A program made the translations under genes and the position numbers. 16,123 bases of DNA from NCBI GenBank assembly GCA_037143575.1, contig JBAWYM010000043.1, forward strand, positions 1-16,123, in the 5' to 3' direction. Positions 7,801 through 13,956 of the stretch are shown here, one piece after another (position 1 is the stretch's first letter; every line of letters starts with the position of its first letter). This stretch comes from JBAWYM01 sp037143575 (GTDB lineage Bacteria > Patescibacteriota > Gracilibacteria > Peribacterales > Peribacteraceae). A model generated the notes under the pieces. The model ran no database searches. It saw only the letters and a list, made by a program, of their open reading frames with translations, and was not told the origin of the DNA.

Positions 7801-8336
7801 TTACAGCTACCGGCATCTCGCTGGACACCTTCCGCAAGGACCCGCTTTCGGAGGTCATCGTCGAAATCGGTATGGCAGATCTCCGGCCGGATGGCCTCAA
7901 TGCGCTGTTCCCAGATGGTACTATCGTCCCCATCACCATCTCCGTCGAACACTGCGGAGGAAAAGATGAATCTGCCTGTCCTGCACCGATGCTCTATGGA
8001 AAGACCGTGCATTTTTGCCCGGATGGTTCACTGGATCAGGGGAGTACCTGTGCTTCGAAGCTTCCTCCCCACTTCTCTGCCGATCCCTTCGCTCCAACGA
8101 GCACATCCACAGATGAAGCTGCACTGAGTAGCGAAAGTTCTCTCGAGAAAAGTTCCATTACAGAAGCGACTCTCCCCGCAGCGCCTGAGTTTCCTGCAAT
8201 TGATCCATTTGCGGCTCCGGTGAATGCTCAACCATCATCATCCACTGCCTACGTTCTGACGCTCTCGCTGATCTTTGGGCTGATCATTCTGGGCGGTATA
8301 ATTGCGTTCATCATCATAGGACGGAAGAAGGCTTAG
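4815..8336 (+). CDS. Secreted Cys-rich, membrane-anchored M64-like metallopeptidase
   Basis: The preferred start is GTG 4815, giving 1173 residues. The frame is open back to 4632, but only this start places MPQKRPLIAM and a hydrophobic signal peptide (7-24) at the front. Residues 50-86 are Cys-rich, 87-192 form a Ser/Pro linker, and 200-345 contain Cys modules with YCC or NCC motifs (266, 312), repeated at 480 and 558 between more Ser-rich linkers. The region from about 660 to 910 resembles peptidase family M64: VNVVIRFVGDTN near 668, HELGHLFGGLADEY at 780-793 (a zinc HExxH followed by LADEY) and RPTYNSLMRNHW at 872-883. A beta-rich part follows, then a Ser/Thr stalk, a single TM helix (about 1145-1168) and GRKKA at the end. 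It is probably displayed on the cell surface with the peptidase outside. The substrate is unknown; M64 includes IgA peptidases, but that target is not implied. Confidence 0.85.
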   Translation: MPQKRPLIAMVTTAFLLCISAALGSFQHAQLLTQNTSSLFATNTFSPRACTPGTYNECNDDPAMDGCCHSPGCSVKGYCECDWDSCFPVSSASKTPSSQPPSSASTLSSVTSISAPISSYSSAFSTASSVSITVSSKKSSSPFSSSIAPSSPASSKNSSSLQSSSLYSSSSNPPSSTSSSPASSINIISSQAINDDPLVFTCYKDPRLNTWSCPNTAARQSTCGNANREDPGSCVPFSISVTGLQSCEACANTNHSNIASSASLVYCCNANETCDTSPMTSTECTKNGGWVSPVQNLTSCPYSCKKPDPQVNCCSPTGNCYPMAKSNCSTIIGGKEVKSCSLCPKPSSASSAPFVPSPASSSAPTGCPIGCIPAFFCGPSFMEMNSPTLQTSSSFFSRLFAWLTGGNSMPLAWDSNTQQKCCCYPDASPPIPASAQNVQKSSAPAASKPTISSTPISSASVKVGGNSSPKSSPSSLPFLYCCDEPTGDPSTRVTCSSLTSPAQGAPICPWNDATKLPSIFPSINDVPIVFKTVFKGDTQNLAKESCNDQCPVGKKLRYCCNTTVRSCEPMVLSDAQNCSEVNTLQNGKLLSLYSGVATKDRSLCQTTCTVNEASSSSAPPYRTGGQEKQKTVYYVIAKWLGLEASSSQGPDCLPLYENGNPDPTANKVNVVIRFVGDTNLTEAQAQVTLLQQYAPFATVGNQNKLQFWYFKDAAPLNPSNPQTMCPCESSQKCTSPALENAFYIDLRDDICRPTTVFGNRTCIGKNYYTSFDANQRVFVHELGHLFGGLADEYTEKNAMDNNAPPNCAPGWMFPTWNAQKSAQEYCLSAISALRSVWWSDLLPSNLEAACQLPSSPQVFAFRGCSYNETNIRPTYNSLMRNHWEGNAAPPQGFQPVNIRWMNWLLAFADNAPSNPLPAQLNSDVLCPPEGETALRLHLFRNIDGTFTVSSTAETLQRQHCVLPRMLLSGLAVTVKAGDRIFTQMATGEKTTISENFTATGISLDTFRKDPLSEVIVEIGMADLRPDGLNALFPDGTIVPITISVEHCGGKDESACPAPMLYGKTVHFCPDGSLDQGSTCASKLPPHFSADPFAPTSTSTDEAALSSESSLEKSSITEATLPAAPEFPAIDPFAAPVNAQPSSSTAYVLTLSLIFGLIILGGIIAFIIIGRKKA

Positions 8337-8354
8337 TAAGATCTTATTTATAAA

Positions 8355-8406
8355 GTGTCATGGTGAGCCGAGCCTGTCCTGAGCGGGACGAAGCGAACCA
8401 TGACAC
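8355..8406. repeat. Palindromic repeat hairpin (GTGTCATGGT/ACCATGACAC)
   Basis: Perfect 10-base arms GTGTCATGGT (8355-8364) and ACCATGACAC (8397-8406) enclose a 32-base loop that contains a second small stem (GTCC/GGAC). The loop reads GAGCCGAGCCTGTC... and ends GACGAAGCGA. It lies 18 bases after the stop of the M64-like gene, so it may protect or end that mRNA, but there is no T-run. It belongs with the repeats at 3778, 8431 and 16010. Confidence 0.75.
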
Positions 8407-8416
8407 CTCTTGAGAA

Positions 8417-8593
8417 TTGCAAATTTGTCACAGTTCGACACGGCTCACTGTGATACGGCTCCGCAATAAAAACATCATCAATGGTTGATGGAAGCTATCC
8501 TCAAATATCGGCGTAGCTTCGCCGGTATTGTGTAATGAAGCATATCTCCAAAAAATGCTGTTTATAATGTGAAGCCGTATGACAAATTTGCAA
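8417..8593. repeat. Structured element bounded by 21-base inverted repeats
   Basis: The right arm, 8573-8593, reads AGCCGTA then TGACAAATTTGCAA. Its exact complement occurs on the left as TTGCAAATTTGTCA (8417-8430) and TACGGCT (8454-8460), separated by a 23-base palindrome. Between the arms are three more small dyads: CATCAA-tgg-TTGATG (8476-8490), a stem around CGGCG...CGCCG (about 8502-8530), and AGCAT...ATGCT (about 8539-8558). The whole could fold as a multibranched RNA or be a MITE-like element; no target-site duplication is visible. Confidence 0.7.
8431..8453. mobile_element. 23-base palindromic repeat inserted in an inverted-repeat arm
   Basis: CAGTTCGACACGGCTCACTG followed by TGA, with the preceding TCA, forms a hairpin with arms TCACAGT and ACTGTGA. 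Removing exactly these 23 bases restores a perfect 21-base match to the right arm at 8573-8593. This suggests that the unit was inserted after the larger element formed. The phrase TTCGAC...GCTCACTG recurs at 16013-16042. Confidence 0.5.
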
Positions 8594-8640
8594 GGTTTCT
8601 CTGGCACAGCGAATGATGCTCTCATTTCCCAAGCAAGTCT

Positions 8641-8668
8641 TTCCCGATCCCCCCGCATTCTCTATGCT
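8641..8668 (+). promoter_or_regulatory. Candidate purL promoter, near-leaderless
   Basis: TTCCCG (8641-8646), a 16-base spacer and TATGCT (8663-8668) precede the purL ATG by 8 bases, leaving little or no leader. No Shine-Dalgarno sequence is present. The layout closely matches the one before GTG 4815. Confidence 0.35.
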
Positions 8669-8676
8669 ACCCGCAC

Positions 8677-11142
8677 ATGATTCCCTCCTCAGCGCTCCTA
8701 CCCTTCACGGCTAGCGATGATAAAGCACTGAAGAAACTCCTCTCGAAGCACGGTATCGGACTGACCGTCGAAGAGGCACGGCGAATCTGCGGATTCCTCG
8801 GACGCGATCCGACCATTGTGGAAGCGACGATCTGGGGAATACAGGGCAGTGAACACTGCAGCTACAAATCCTCCCGGAGATTTCTGAAGAATTTCCCGAC
8901 GGAAGGACCGAATGTGATACTGGGGCCCGGCGAAGACAGTGGCATCGTGGCGATAACCGACGGTCCCGCCGGCAAACGCTGGGGGCTCGTCATTTCGCAT
9001 GAATCCCACAATCATCCGTCTCAGATCGTCCCCTACGAAGGAGCAGCGACGGGAGTGGGAGGCGTGGTCCGCGATGTCGTCTGCATGGGAGCACGGGTCA
9101 TCGGGTGCATGGATAACCTGCGCCTCGGAGATCTGCAAACCGAAGAGACGAAGACCATCGCCAGGGAAGTGGCGCGGGGCATCGCAGGATACGGCAATCC
9201 CTTGGGCATCCCGAATCTGGGAGGTGATACGGTTTTCGATGCTTCGTACAACGGCAACTGCCTCGTGAATGCCATCGCACTCGGGATCGTGCGGGAAGAC
9301 GAGGTCATTCACAGCGAAGTCCCCGATGAAGCGGGGAAAGAAGGGTACGACATCATCCTCGTCGGCAAGCCCACCGACAGGAGCGGATTCGGTGGTGCAT
9401 CCTTCGCGAGTACTTCCATGGAAGAGGAAAAGAAAGAACAGAACAGCGGAGCCGTGCAGGAACCCAATCCCTTCCTCGAGCGCCACATCCTCGCCTCCAC
9501 CTACGCCCTCTTCGACTGGATCGTCCAGAATGGCCACCTCGGAAAAGTGAGCTTTAAGGACTTGGGAGCAGGCGGCGTTGTCTGTGCAAGCGTGGAGCAG
9601 GTGGCGAACAAAAATTTCGGAGCGGACATCGATCTCGGGAGTGTCCATATTTCCATCCCCGATCTCCCACCCGAAGTGATCGCCTGTGCAGAAACACAGG
9701 AGCGCTTCTGCTGGGTCTGCCATCCATCGCTCACGCAGCACATCCTCCGGCACTACAACGAAGACTGGAATCTCCCCGCCATCGCAAAAAATGCGCAGGC
9801 GAGCCGCATCGGCAAGGTCACCGTGGAGCCGATGCTTCGTCTGACGTACCGCGGAGACATTCTCTGCGAAGCCAAGGCTCTCGATGTGACCTGCGGACTG
9901 CAATACACCAGACCAACGGAAATCATTGCAGAAAAGCGGACGGAACCGGCTCTCATCTGTACTGGCGATACCGTTTCACTCAAGAAGAAATCCTGGACGA
10001 TGGCCGAGATTTTCACTGCTCTACTCCGTCATCCGAATGCCGCCAGTAAAGAACCCGTCATCCGACACTACGACAAGGACGTCATCGGCAATACGGTGAT
10101 CGAAGCGGGTGAAGCAGATGCGAGTGTCGTCGCTCCTCTCCAGGATTTGCAGAGCTACGTCCACAGTGGGAAGCACGACAGCTGGAATGATCTTCCGGAG
10201 AATGAACGAATGACAGGAGTCGCCTTCGCCGCCGGAGGAAACGGACGCTATGGACGCATCTCGGCCTATCATCAGGGAATGAATGCAGCAGCGGAAACCC
10301 TGCGCTCCGTCGCTGCGATTGGAGCAACACCCCGTGCACTCACGGACTGCTTGAACTATGGAAATCCTGAGATCCCCGGACAGCTGAGAGCGCTGGAGGA
10401 CGGGGTGAACGGCATAGCCGCCATCGCACGCGGCGTGAATATCGGCGGCAACCCCGTCCCGATCATCTCGGGCAACGTCAGTCTGTATAACGGCAAACCT
10501 GATGGCAGCGCCATCGACCCCACGGCCGTGGTGTGCGCAATCGGTGTGATGCCGGATGCCCGCAAGGCCGTCACCATGCAGATCAAGGAATCCGGTTCGC
10601 TCCTGCTCTTCCTCGGCAAGCGCAAAAACGAGTGCGGCGGATCGCTCTACTACGATGTCCTGGAGCAACTTTCCGGGAGCGAGCGTGATGCACTCCTCGG
10701 AGCGAACGTTCCGGAACCGGATGCGGAGGATCTCCGTCAGGAAATCGCCTTCATTACGACGGCGATCCAGGACGGTCTCACCCTCGCCAGTCACGATATC
10801 AGCGAAGGAGGCCTCCCAATGGCATTATTGGAAATGACGCTTCCTCAGAGAAAGAAGGGAGGAACCACGGGCATCGACGTGGATATCGAGTCAGTCACCG
10901 GAACACTGCGCAATGACACCACACTCTTCAGTGAAACAGGAGGTTTCCTCTTGGAAATCAACGAGATCCATCTCGCGCAGCTGGAGAAAGAAGCCAAGCG
11001 CCTGCAAGTTCCCCTCACCGTCATCGGCAAAACCCTCGCTGACTCAAGCTTCATTATCAGGAAAGGCGAGACGACATTGATCAGTGAACCTCTCGCGAAG
11101 CTGCAGGAGATATGGAGGAATGGATTGAAGGAAGCGTGGTAA
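8677..11142 (+). CDS. purL: Phosphoribosylformylglycinamidine synthase subunit PurL
   Basis: PurL makes FGAM from FGAR, ATP and ammonia in step four of de novo purine synthesis in the cytoplasm. The 821-residue product is of the small PurL type, slightly longer than usual (about 600-800), which needs PurQ (glutaminase) and PurS; neither is in this window. Visible motifs are GSEHCSYKSSR at 57-67 with the conserved His60, GPGEDSG (83-89), SHESHNHPS (107-115), GAATGVGG (122-129), GGDTVFD (182-188) and DLGAGG (295-300). In the second half are FAAGGNGRYG (517-526), ALTDCLNYGNPE (554-565), ISGNVSLYN (597-605), HDISEGGLP (706-714) and FSETGG (751-756). The two halves are the duplicated AIR-synthase-like domains. 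It stands alone, flanked by surface-protein genes, with its own promoter and a hairpin 5 bases after the stop. Confidence 0.96.
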   Translation: MIPSSALLPFTASDDKALKKLLSKHGIGLTVEEARRICGFLGRDPTIVEATIWGIQGSEHCSYKSSRRFLKNFPTEGPNVILGPGEDSGIVAITDGPAGKRWGLVISHESHNHPSQIVPYEGAATGVGGVVRDVVCMGARVIGCMDNLRLGDLQTEETKTIAREVARGIAGYGNPLGIPNLGGDTVFDASYNGNCLVNAIALGIVREDEVIHSEVPDEAGKEGYDIILVGKPTDRSGFGGASFASTSMEEEKKEQNSGAVQEPNPFLERHILASTYALFDWIVQNGHLGKVSFKDLGAGGVVCASVEQVANKNFGADIDLGSVHISIPDLPPEVIACAETQERFCWVCHPSLTQHILRHYNEDWNLPAIAKNAQASRIGKVTVEPMLRLTYRGDILCEAKALDVTCGLQYTRPTEIIAEKRTEPALICTGDTVSLKKKSWTMAEIFTALLRHPNAASKEPVIRHYDKDVIGNTVIEAGEADASVVAPLQDLQSYVHSGKHDSWNDLPENERMTGVAFAAGGNGRYGRISAYHQGMNAAAETLRSVAAIGATPRALTDCLNYGNPEIPGQLRALEDGVNGIAAIARGVNIGGNPVPIISGNVSLYNGKPDGSAIDPTAVVCAIGVMPDARKAVTMQIKESGSLLLFLGKRKNECGGSLYYDVLEQLSGSERDALLGANVPEPDAEDLRQEIAFITTAIQDGLTLASHDISEGGLPMALLEMTLPQRKKGGTTGIDVDIESVTGTLRNDTTLFSETGGFLLEINEIHLAQLEKEAKRLQVPLTVIGKTLADSSFIIRKGETTLISEPLAKLQEIWRNGLKEAW

Positions 11143-11147
11143 TCGGA

Positions 11148-11168
11148 GCATGGCCATTCTGGCCATGC
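11148..11168 (+). terminator. Hairpin after purL
   Basis: GCATGGCCA and TGGCCATGC are perfect 9-base arms around a TTC loop, 5 bases after the purL TAA. The stem is strong, but no T-run follows, so it is either a factor-assisted terminator or an mRNA-end stabiliser. Confidence 0.6.
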
Positions 11169-11220
11169 GACACACGCAGAATACAAATGCACGCTGTCAC
11201 CAAATTTCGGCAAGAAGTAT

Positions 11221-11252
11221 TTGACAGTATTAAACATACCTGTTTCAATACT
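11221..11252 (+). promoter_or_regulatory. Candidate promoter overlapped by a dyad
   Basis: TTGACA (11221-11226), a perfect -35 match, is followed after 17 bases by TTCAAT (11244-11249), a fair -10. The spacer and -10 are covered by an inverted repeat: AGTATTAAACA (11226-11236) and TGTTTCAATACT (11241-11252), complementary except for one extra base. A further direct AGTATT lies at 11216-11221. This is the layout of a repressor operator, though an RNA hairpin is also possible. Confidence 0.5.
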
Positions 11253-11257
11253 CCCCT

Positions 11258-11277
11258 TTTGCCCACAACCGGGCAAA
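11258..11277 (+). promoter_or_regulatory. Leader hairpin before the LPXTG gene
   Basis: TTTGCCC (11258-11264) and GGGCAAA (11271-11277) are perfect arms around ACAACC, within the leader that the promoter at 11221 would produce, 16 bases before the ATG. It could affect translation or mRNA stability. Confidence 0.45.
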
Positions 11278-11293
11278 GTTTCCCCTCTTCTCT

Positions 11294-12445
11294 ATGGTTA
11301 CCCTCTCTCGGATCCGCCCGATGCTCATCGGTGCAGCCGCTGTCCTGAGTTTCCTCGGTGCAACACCGGCCTTCGCCAGCACCATCATCGTTACGCAGAA
11401 AGAGCCTGTCGGCGATTTCGGCTCATGGACGATCACCGCCCCCAGTGGAGCCGTGGAGAAATCGAACGGTACTGCGGAGCAGAATGTGACGGTGAATGAG
11501 GTCGGCTCCTATACCTTCAGCATCACCCCCAAGAACTCCGATGCCTCCCTTACGACGGTGATCATGAATGGAACGACGGAAGTGGCGACATCCCACGACC
11601 GCATCTTCAGCTTCCCGATTACTGCGAACCAAACGTACACCGCAGTCATCACCTACTCGTACTCCGGTACCGTCACCGTCACGAGCGAACCGAGCGGTGT
11701 GGCGTTCGAGATGCTCGTCAGCGGCATGATCCGTCTCACCGGCACCACTCCTCAGACCTTCACCGATCTCCCGTCCGGCCTGATCAAAGTCACCTACTCC
11801 CGCATGGTCGGCTGTGGTCCGATGGGGCAGCAGCAACGCTCACTCGCTCCGGGAGCCTCTCTGACGTTCTTCGGACAGTTCACCTGCTCGTCCGTCGCTT
11901 CTTCGTCCTCCTCCTCTGCGATCTCATCGCAACCTCAAGCTCCCGCATCCATTGATGCGAACACGGGACGCACCGTGAGCATTTGGACAGCCGCACAACA
12001 GGGAGAGGCTCTGCCCGGGTCCATCGCCCGCTTCACCATTACGGTAAAGAATACGGGGACACGCAGTGTGCATGGCGTGATCGTCAGCGGACAAGTCGAT
12101 CCTGCCATTCTACAATTGATCTCGCCCGCTCTTCGCAACGGAGCAGTGGATGGTGGGATCGTCTCTTGGCAGATCCCGGAGATCCTCGTAGGAAAATTCT
12201 GGACCGTCACGGTCCCGATGACTGTTGCAAAGAATTTGGCTCAGGGAACATCTCTGACATTGAACGCCCGCGTATCGGCTAATGACCTGGCTCAGAAAGG
12301 CAATATCCTGACCGCGCAAGCCTCCATCAACACCGTCACCGCACTCCCCCAGACGGGAGTGCGCTTCGACCTCCTCTTCCTCGCCCTCAGCCTCGCCGTG
12401 ACAACAATCCTGGCTGCAGCAGTGCGCAAGACCCAAAAGGCGTAA
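11294..12445 (+). CDS. LPXTG-anchored surface protein with PEGA-like and DUF11-like domains
   Basis: The 383-residue protein has a signal peptide (MVTLSRIRPM, hydrophobic core, PAFAS cleavage near 29). Residues 30-198 form a beta module whose second part (SGTVTVTSEPSGV, TTPQTFTDLPSGLIKVTY) looks like a PEGA domain. A Ser-run linker follows (200-212). Residues 226-330 look like a DUF11/CARDB-type sandwich (TVKNTGTRSVHGVIVSG). The C-terminus is a textbook sortase signal: LPQTG at 351-355, a hydrophobic helix (359-377) and the tail RKTQKA. A sortase should therefore attach it to the wall; no sortase gene is in the window. Its first module is paralogous to that of the next gene, including a Cys pair 24 residues apart (174, 198). 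It has its own promoter and a strong terminator. Confidence 0.9.
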   Translation: MVTLSRIRPMLIGAAAVLSFLGATPAFASTIIVTQKEPVGDFGSWTITAPSGAVEKSNGTAEQNVTVNEVGSYTFSITPKNSDASLTTVIMNGTTEVATSHDRIFSFPITANQTYTAVITYSYSGTVTVTSEPSGVAFEMLVSGMIRLTGTTPQTFTDLPSGLIKVTYSRMVGCGPMGQQQRSLAPGASLTFFGQFTCSSVASSSSSSAISSQPQAPASIDANTGRTVSIWTAAQQGEALPGSIARFTITVKNTGTRSVHGVIVSGQVDPAILQLISPALRNGAVDGGIVSWQIPEILVGKFWTVTVPMTVAKNLAQGTSLTLNARVSANDLAQKGNILTAQASINTVTALPQTGVRFDLLFLALSLAVTTILAAAVRKTQKA

Positions 12446-12466
12446 TCACCATTTCAGAAATCAATG

Positions 12467-12501
12467 AACCGGGGACTGAGCGGATGCTCCCCGGTTTTTT
12501 T
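12467..12501 (+). terminator. Rho-independent terminator
   Basis: AACCGGGGA (12467-12475) pairs perfectly with TCCCCGGTT (12488-12496) across a 12-base loop and runs into seven Ts (12495-12501). It lies 21 bases after the stop of the LPXTG gene and ends its transcript, so the following SLH gene needs its own promoter. Confidence 0.9.
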
Positions 12502-12505
12502 GGAG

Positions 12506-12583
12506 GATGGAAAAGAATTGAAAGAATCAAAAGATGGAAAGGATTCCTTTCACTCGTTTCCATCATTTCCTTCCTTTCCATCC
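12506..12583. repeat. Inverted array of 9-base tandem units
   Basis: Four 9-base units (GATGGAAAA, GAATTGAAA, GAATCAAAA, GATGGAAAG; 12506-12541) are followed by the 6-base centre GATTCC and by four units of the complementary type (TTTCACTCG, TTTCCATCA, TTTCCTTCC, TTTCCATCC; 12548-12583). The array can fold into a long purine/pyrimidine hairpin. It lies just after the terminator and about 70 bases before the SLH gene start. Confidence 0.8.
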
Positions 12584-12654
12584 TCAGTCCTAAGTCCGCT
12601 CCCCGTCAATTGCTCCCTGTCCACGATTACGCAAAACTTGAAACGTCTTTCCCA

Positions 12655-13956
12655 ATGCTCATGATGCTCCGCAAATTCCCCACGTTCCTGGCCATTGCTG
12701 TTCTCACCTTCGCGGGAATCCTCTTCCAATCACAAGCGCAAACAGCAGGGAGAACAATCTCCGTCGAGCAAGTATCCCCGCAGGGGCTCGATGTAGTCAG
12801 CCAATGGACGCTGGTGCGACCCGATGAGTCGAAGACCGTCGTCAATGATCGGACGTTCGTCGTACAGAATGCTGCTGCCGGGCACTACGTCTTGAGTATC
12901 ATCGCTCCGTTCGGCATGGCTGCCGCAGTCACGCAGACCCTCAATGGTACGACTTCCACGAATTCCAACCCACAGATCGCCTTCGATCTCCGCGATGGCG
13001 ATACCATCGATTTCCGTATTCTCCTCACCATGGTGAGCTCCGGAAAAGTGAGTGTCAGCAGCGATCCTCCTGGTTTTCCCTTTATACTCAACGGTCCGAA
13101 CAACACCCGCTACTTCGGCAACACCCCGGTGTTCTACGACCCCATGCCCATCGGTCTGTATACGCTCACGTTCGAAGAAATCAGCGGATGCCCCACGCCC
13201 CCACCGCAATCCGGACGCCTCGTGGAGGATGAGCGCCTCGTCCTTTCCGTCAAACTCGTGTGTGATGCCCTGAAAGATCTTCCGCAGCAACAGTCTCTGG
13301 ACAAATCCTTCCAATTCGTCTCGGCCTCTGTGAATGGCCAAAATGTCACCTTCGACGATGTTCCACTGAATCAGTGGTATTCAGAACCCGTGCACTCTGC
13401 TATCGAGACACAAGTCATGACGGGGTATGCGGATGCCAATGGCAAACCCACCGGGAAGTTCGGGATCAACGATTCTGTGACGATCGCCACCCTCACCAAG
13501 ATCGCCCACCGTCTCGCCGGTATTGACGAGACGACTATGACTGCAGATCCGGAAAACAGTGGAGCTGCCGGCAAATGGTATGCGCCATTCATCGCCTCTG
13601 CCGAACAGCGCGACTGGCTAATCACCCTCAATCGCTCGGTGGATCTCGATCGTCCCGCGACGCGCGCCGAAGTGGTCGCGACTTTCCTCCAGGCACTGCG
13701 TGTACCGCGTGAATGGCCGCTGGGAACGATGTTCACGGATGTGAGCCGCACGATGCCCTATGCCGATTGTGTCGAAACTGCGGCGCTCAAGGGTCTCGTC
13801 TCAGGATCCAAAGACGGCAATGGTCAATCCATCTTCAGACCGACAGATCCCATCTCCCGCGCAGAAATGGCGAAGATCGTCTCCACAGCCATGGGAATCT
13901 TCATCAACGGAAATTCCTCGTCAGCTCCCGATGCACGGAAATCGGTGAAGCGTTGA
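12655..13956 (+). CDS. S-layer (SLH) domain protein, paralogue of the LPXTG protein N-terminus
   Basis: The ATG at 12655 (433 residues; 12661 and 12664 are nearby alternatives) begins a signal peptide MLMMLRKFPT... ending near QSQAQTA. The open frame continues upstream to 12484, but that part only translates the terminator and the 9-base repeats. Residues 33-203 match the first module of the preceding gene: SGKVSVSSDPPG with NTPVFYDPMPIGLYTLTF, and Cys179/Cys203 again 24 apart. Three SLH domains follow: FDDVPLNQWYSEPV (233-246) to about 287, a degenerate one at 304-348, and FTDV (360) to about 412 with RPTDPISRAEMAKIV. SLH domains bind wall polysaccharide non-covalently, so this protein should coat the cell surface. 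A Ser-rich basic tail ends it. No Shine-Dalgarno sequence is seen and the promoter is unclear. Confidence 0.9.
   Translation: MLMMLRKFPTFLAIAVLTFAGILFQSQAQTAGRTISVEQVSPQGLDVVSQWTLVRPDESKTVVNDRTFVVQNAAAGHYVLSIIAPFGMAAAVTQTLNGTTSTNSNPQIAFDLRDGDTIDFRILLTMVSSGKVSVSSDPPGFPFILNGPNNTRYFGNTPVFYDPMPIGLYTLTFEEISGCPTPPPQSGRLVEDERLVLSVKLVCDALKDLPQQQSLDKSFQFVSASVNGQNVTFDDVPLNQWYSEPVHSAIETQVMTGYADANGKPTGKFGINDSVTIATLTKIAHRLAGIDETTMTADPENSGAAGKWYAPFIASAEQRDWLITLNRSVDLDRPATRAEVVATFLQALRVPREWPLGTMFTDVSRTMPYADCVETAALKGLVSGSKDGNGQSIFRPTDPISRAEMAKIVSTAMGIFINGNSSSAPDARKSVKR

Larger units (their letters stand above)
8337..8676. other. Repeat-rich intergenic region before purL
   Basis: These 340 bases hold no credible gene. 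They contain a hairpin repeat (8355-8406), a 177-base inverted-repeat element (8417-8593) and a candidate purL promoter (8641-8668), which are listed separately. The frame for 76 residues on the minus strand runs through the repeats and looks accidental. Confidence 0.7.

Noticed and set aside
8417..8593. MITE with target-site duplication
   Set aside because: The flanks outside the 21-base arms show no direct repeat, so transposon origin is left open and not asserted.
8428..8658. 76-codon minus-strand frame before purL
   Set aside because: It crosses the hairpin element and would be interrupted by its arms. No conserved motif is seen.
8698..9903. Minus-strand open frame of 401 codons (and another at 10021-10794)
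   Set aside because: Both lie opposite purL, which carries all family motifs. Their composition is that of a complement of a GC-rich coding strand.
12464..12664. Plus-strand frame reading KESKDGKD then SFHSFPSFPSFPS
   Set aside because: The apparent peptide repeat is just translation of the 9-base DNA units (three codons each) after a terminator.
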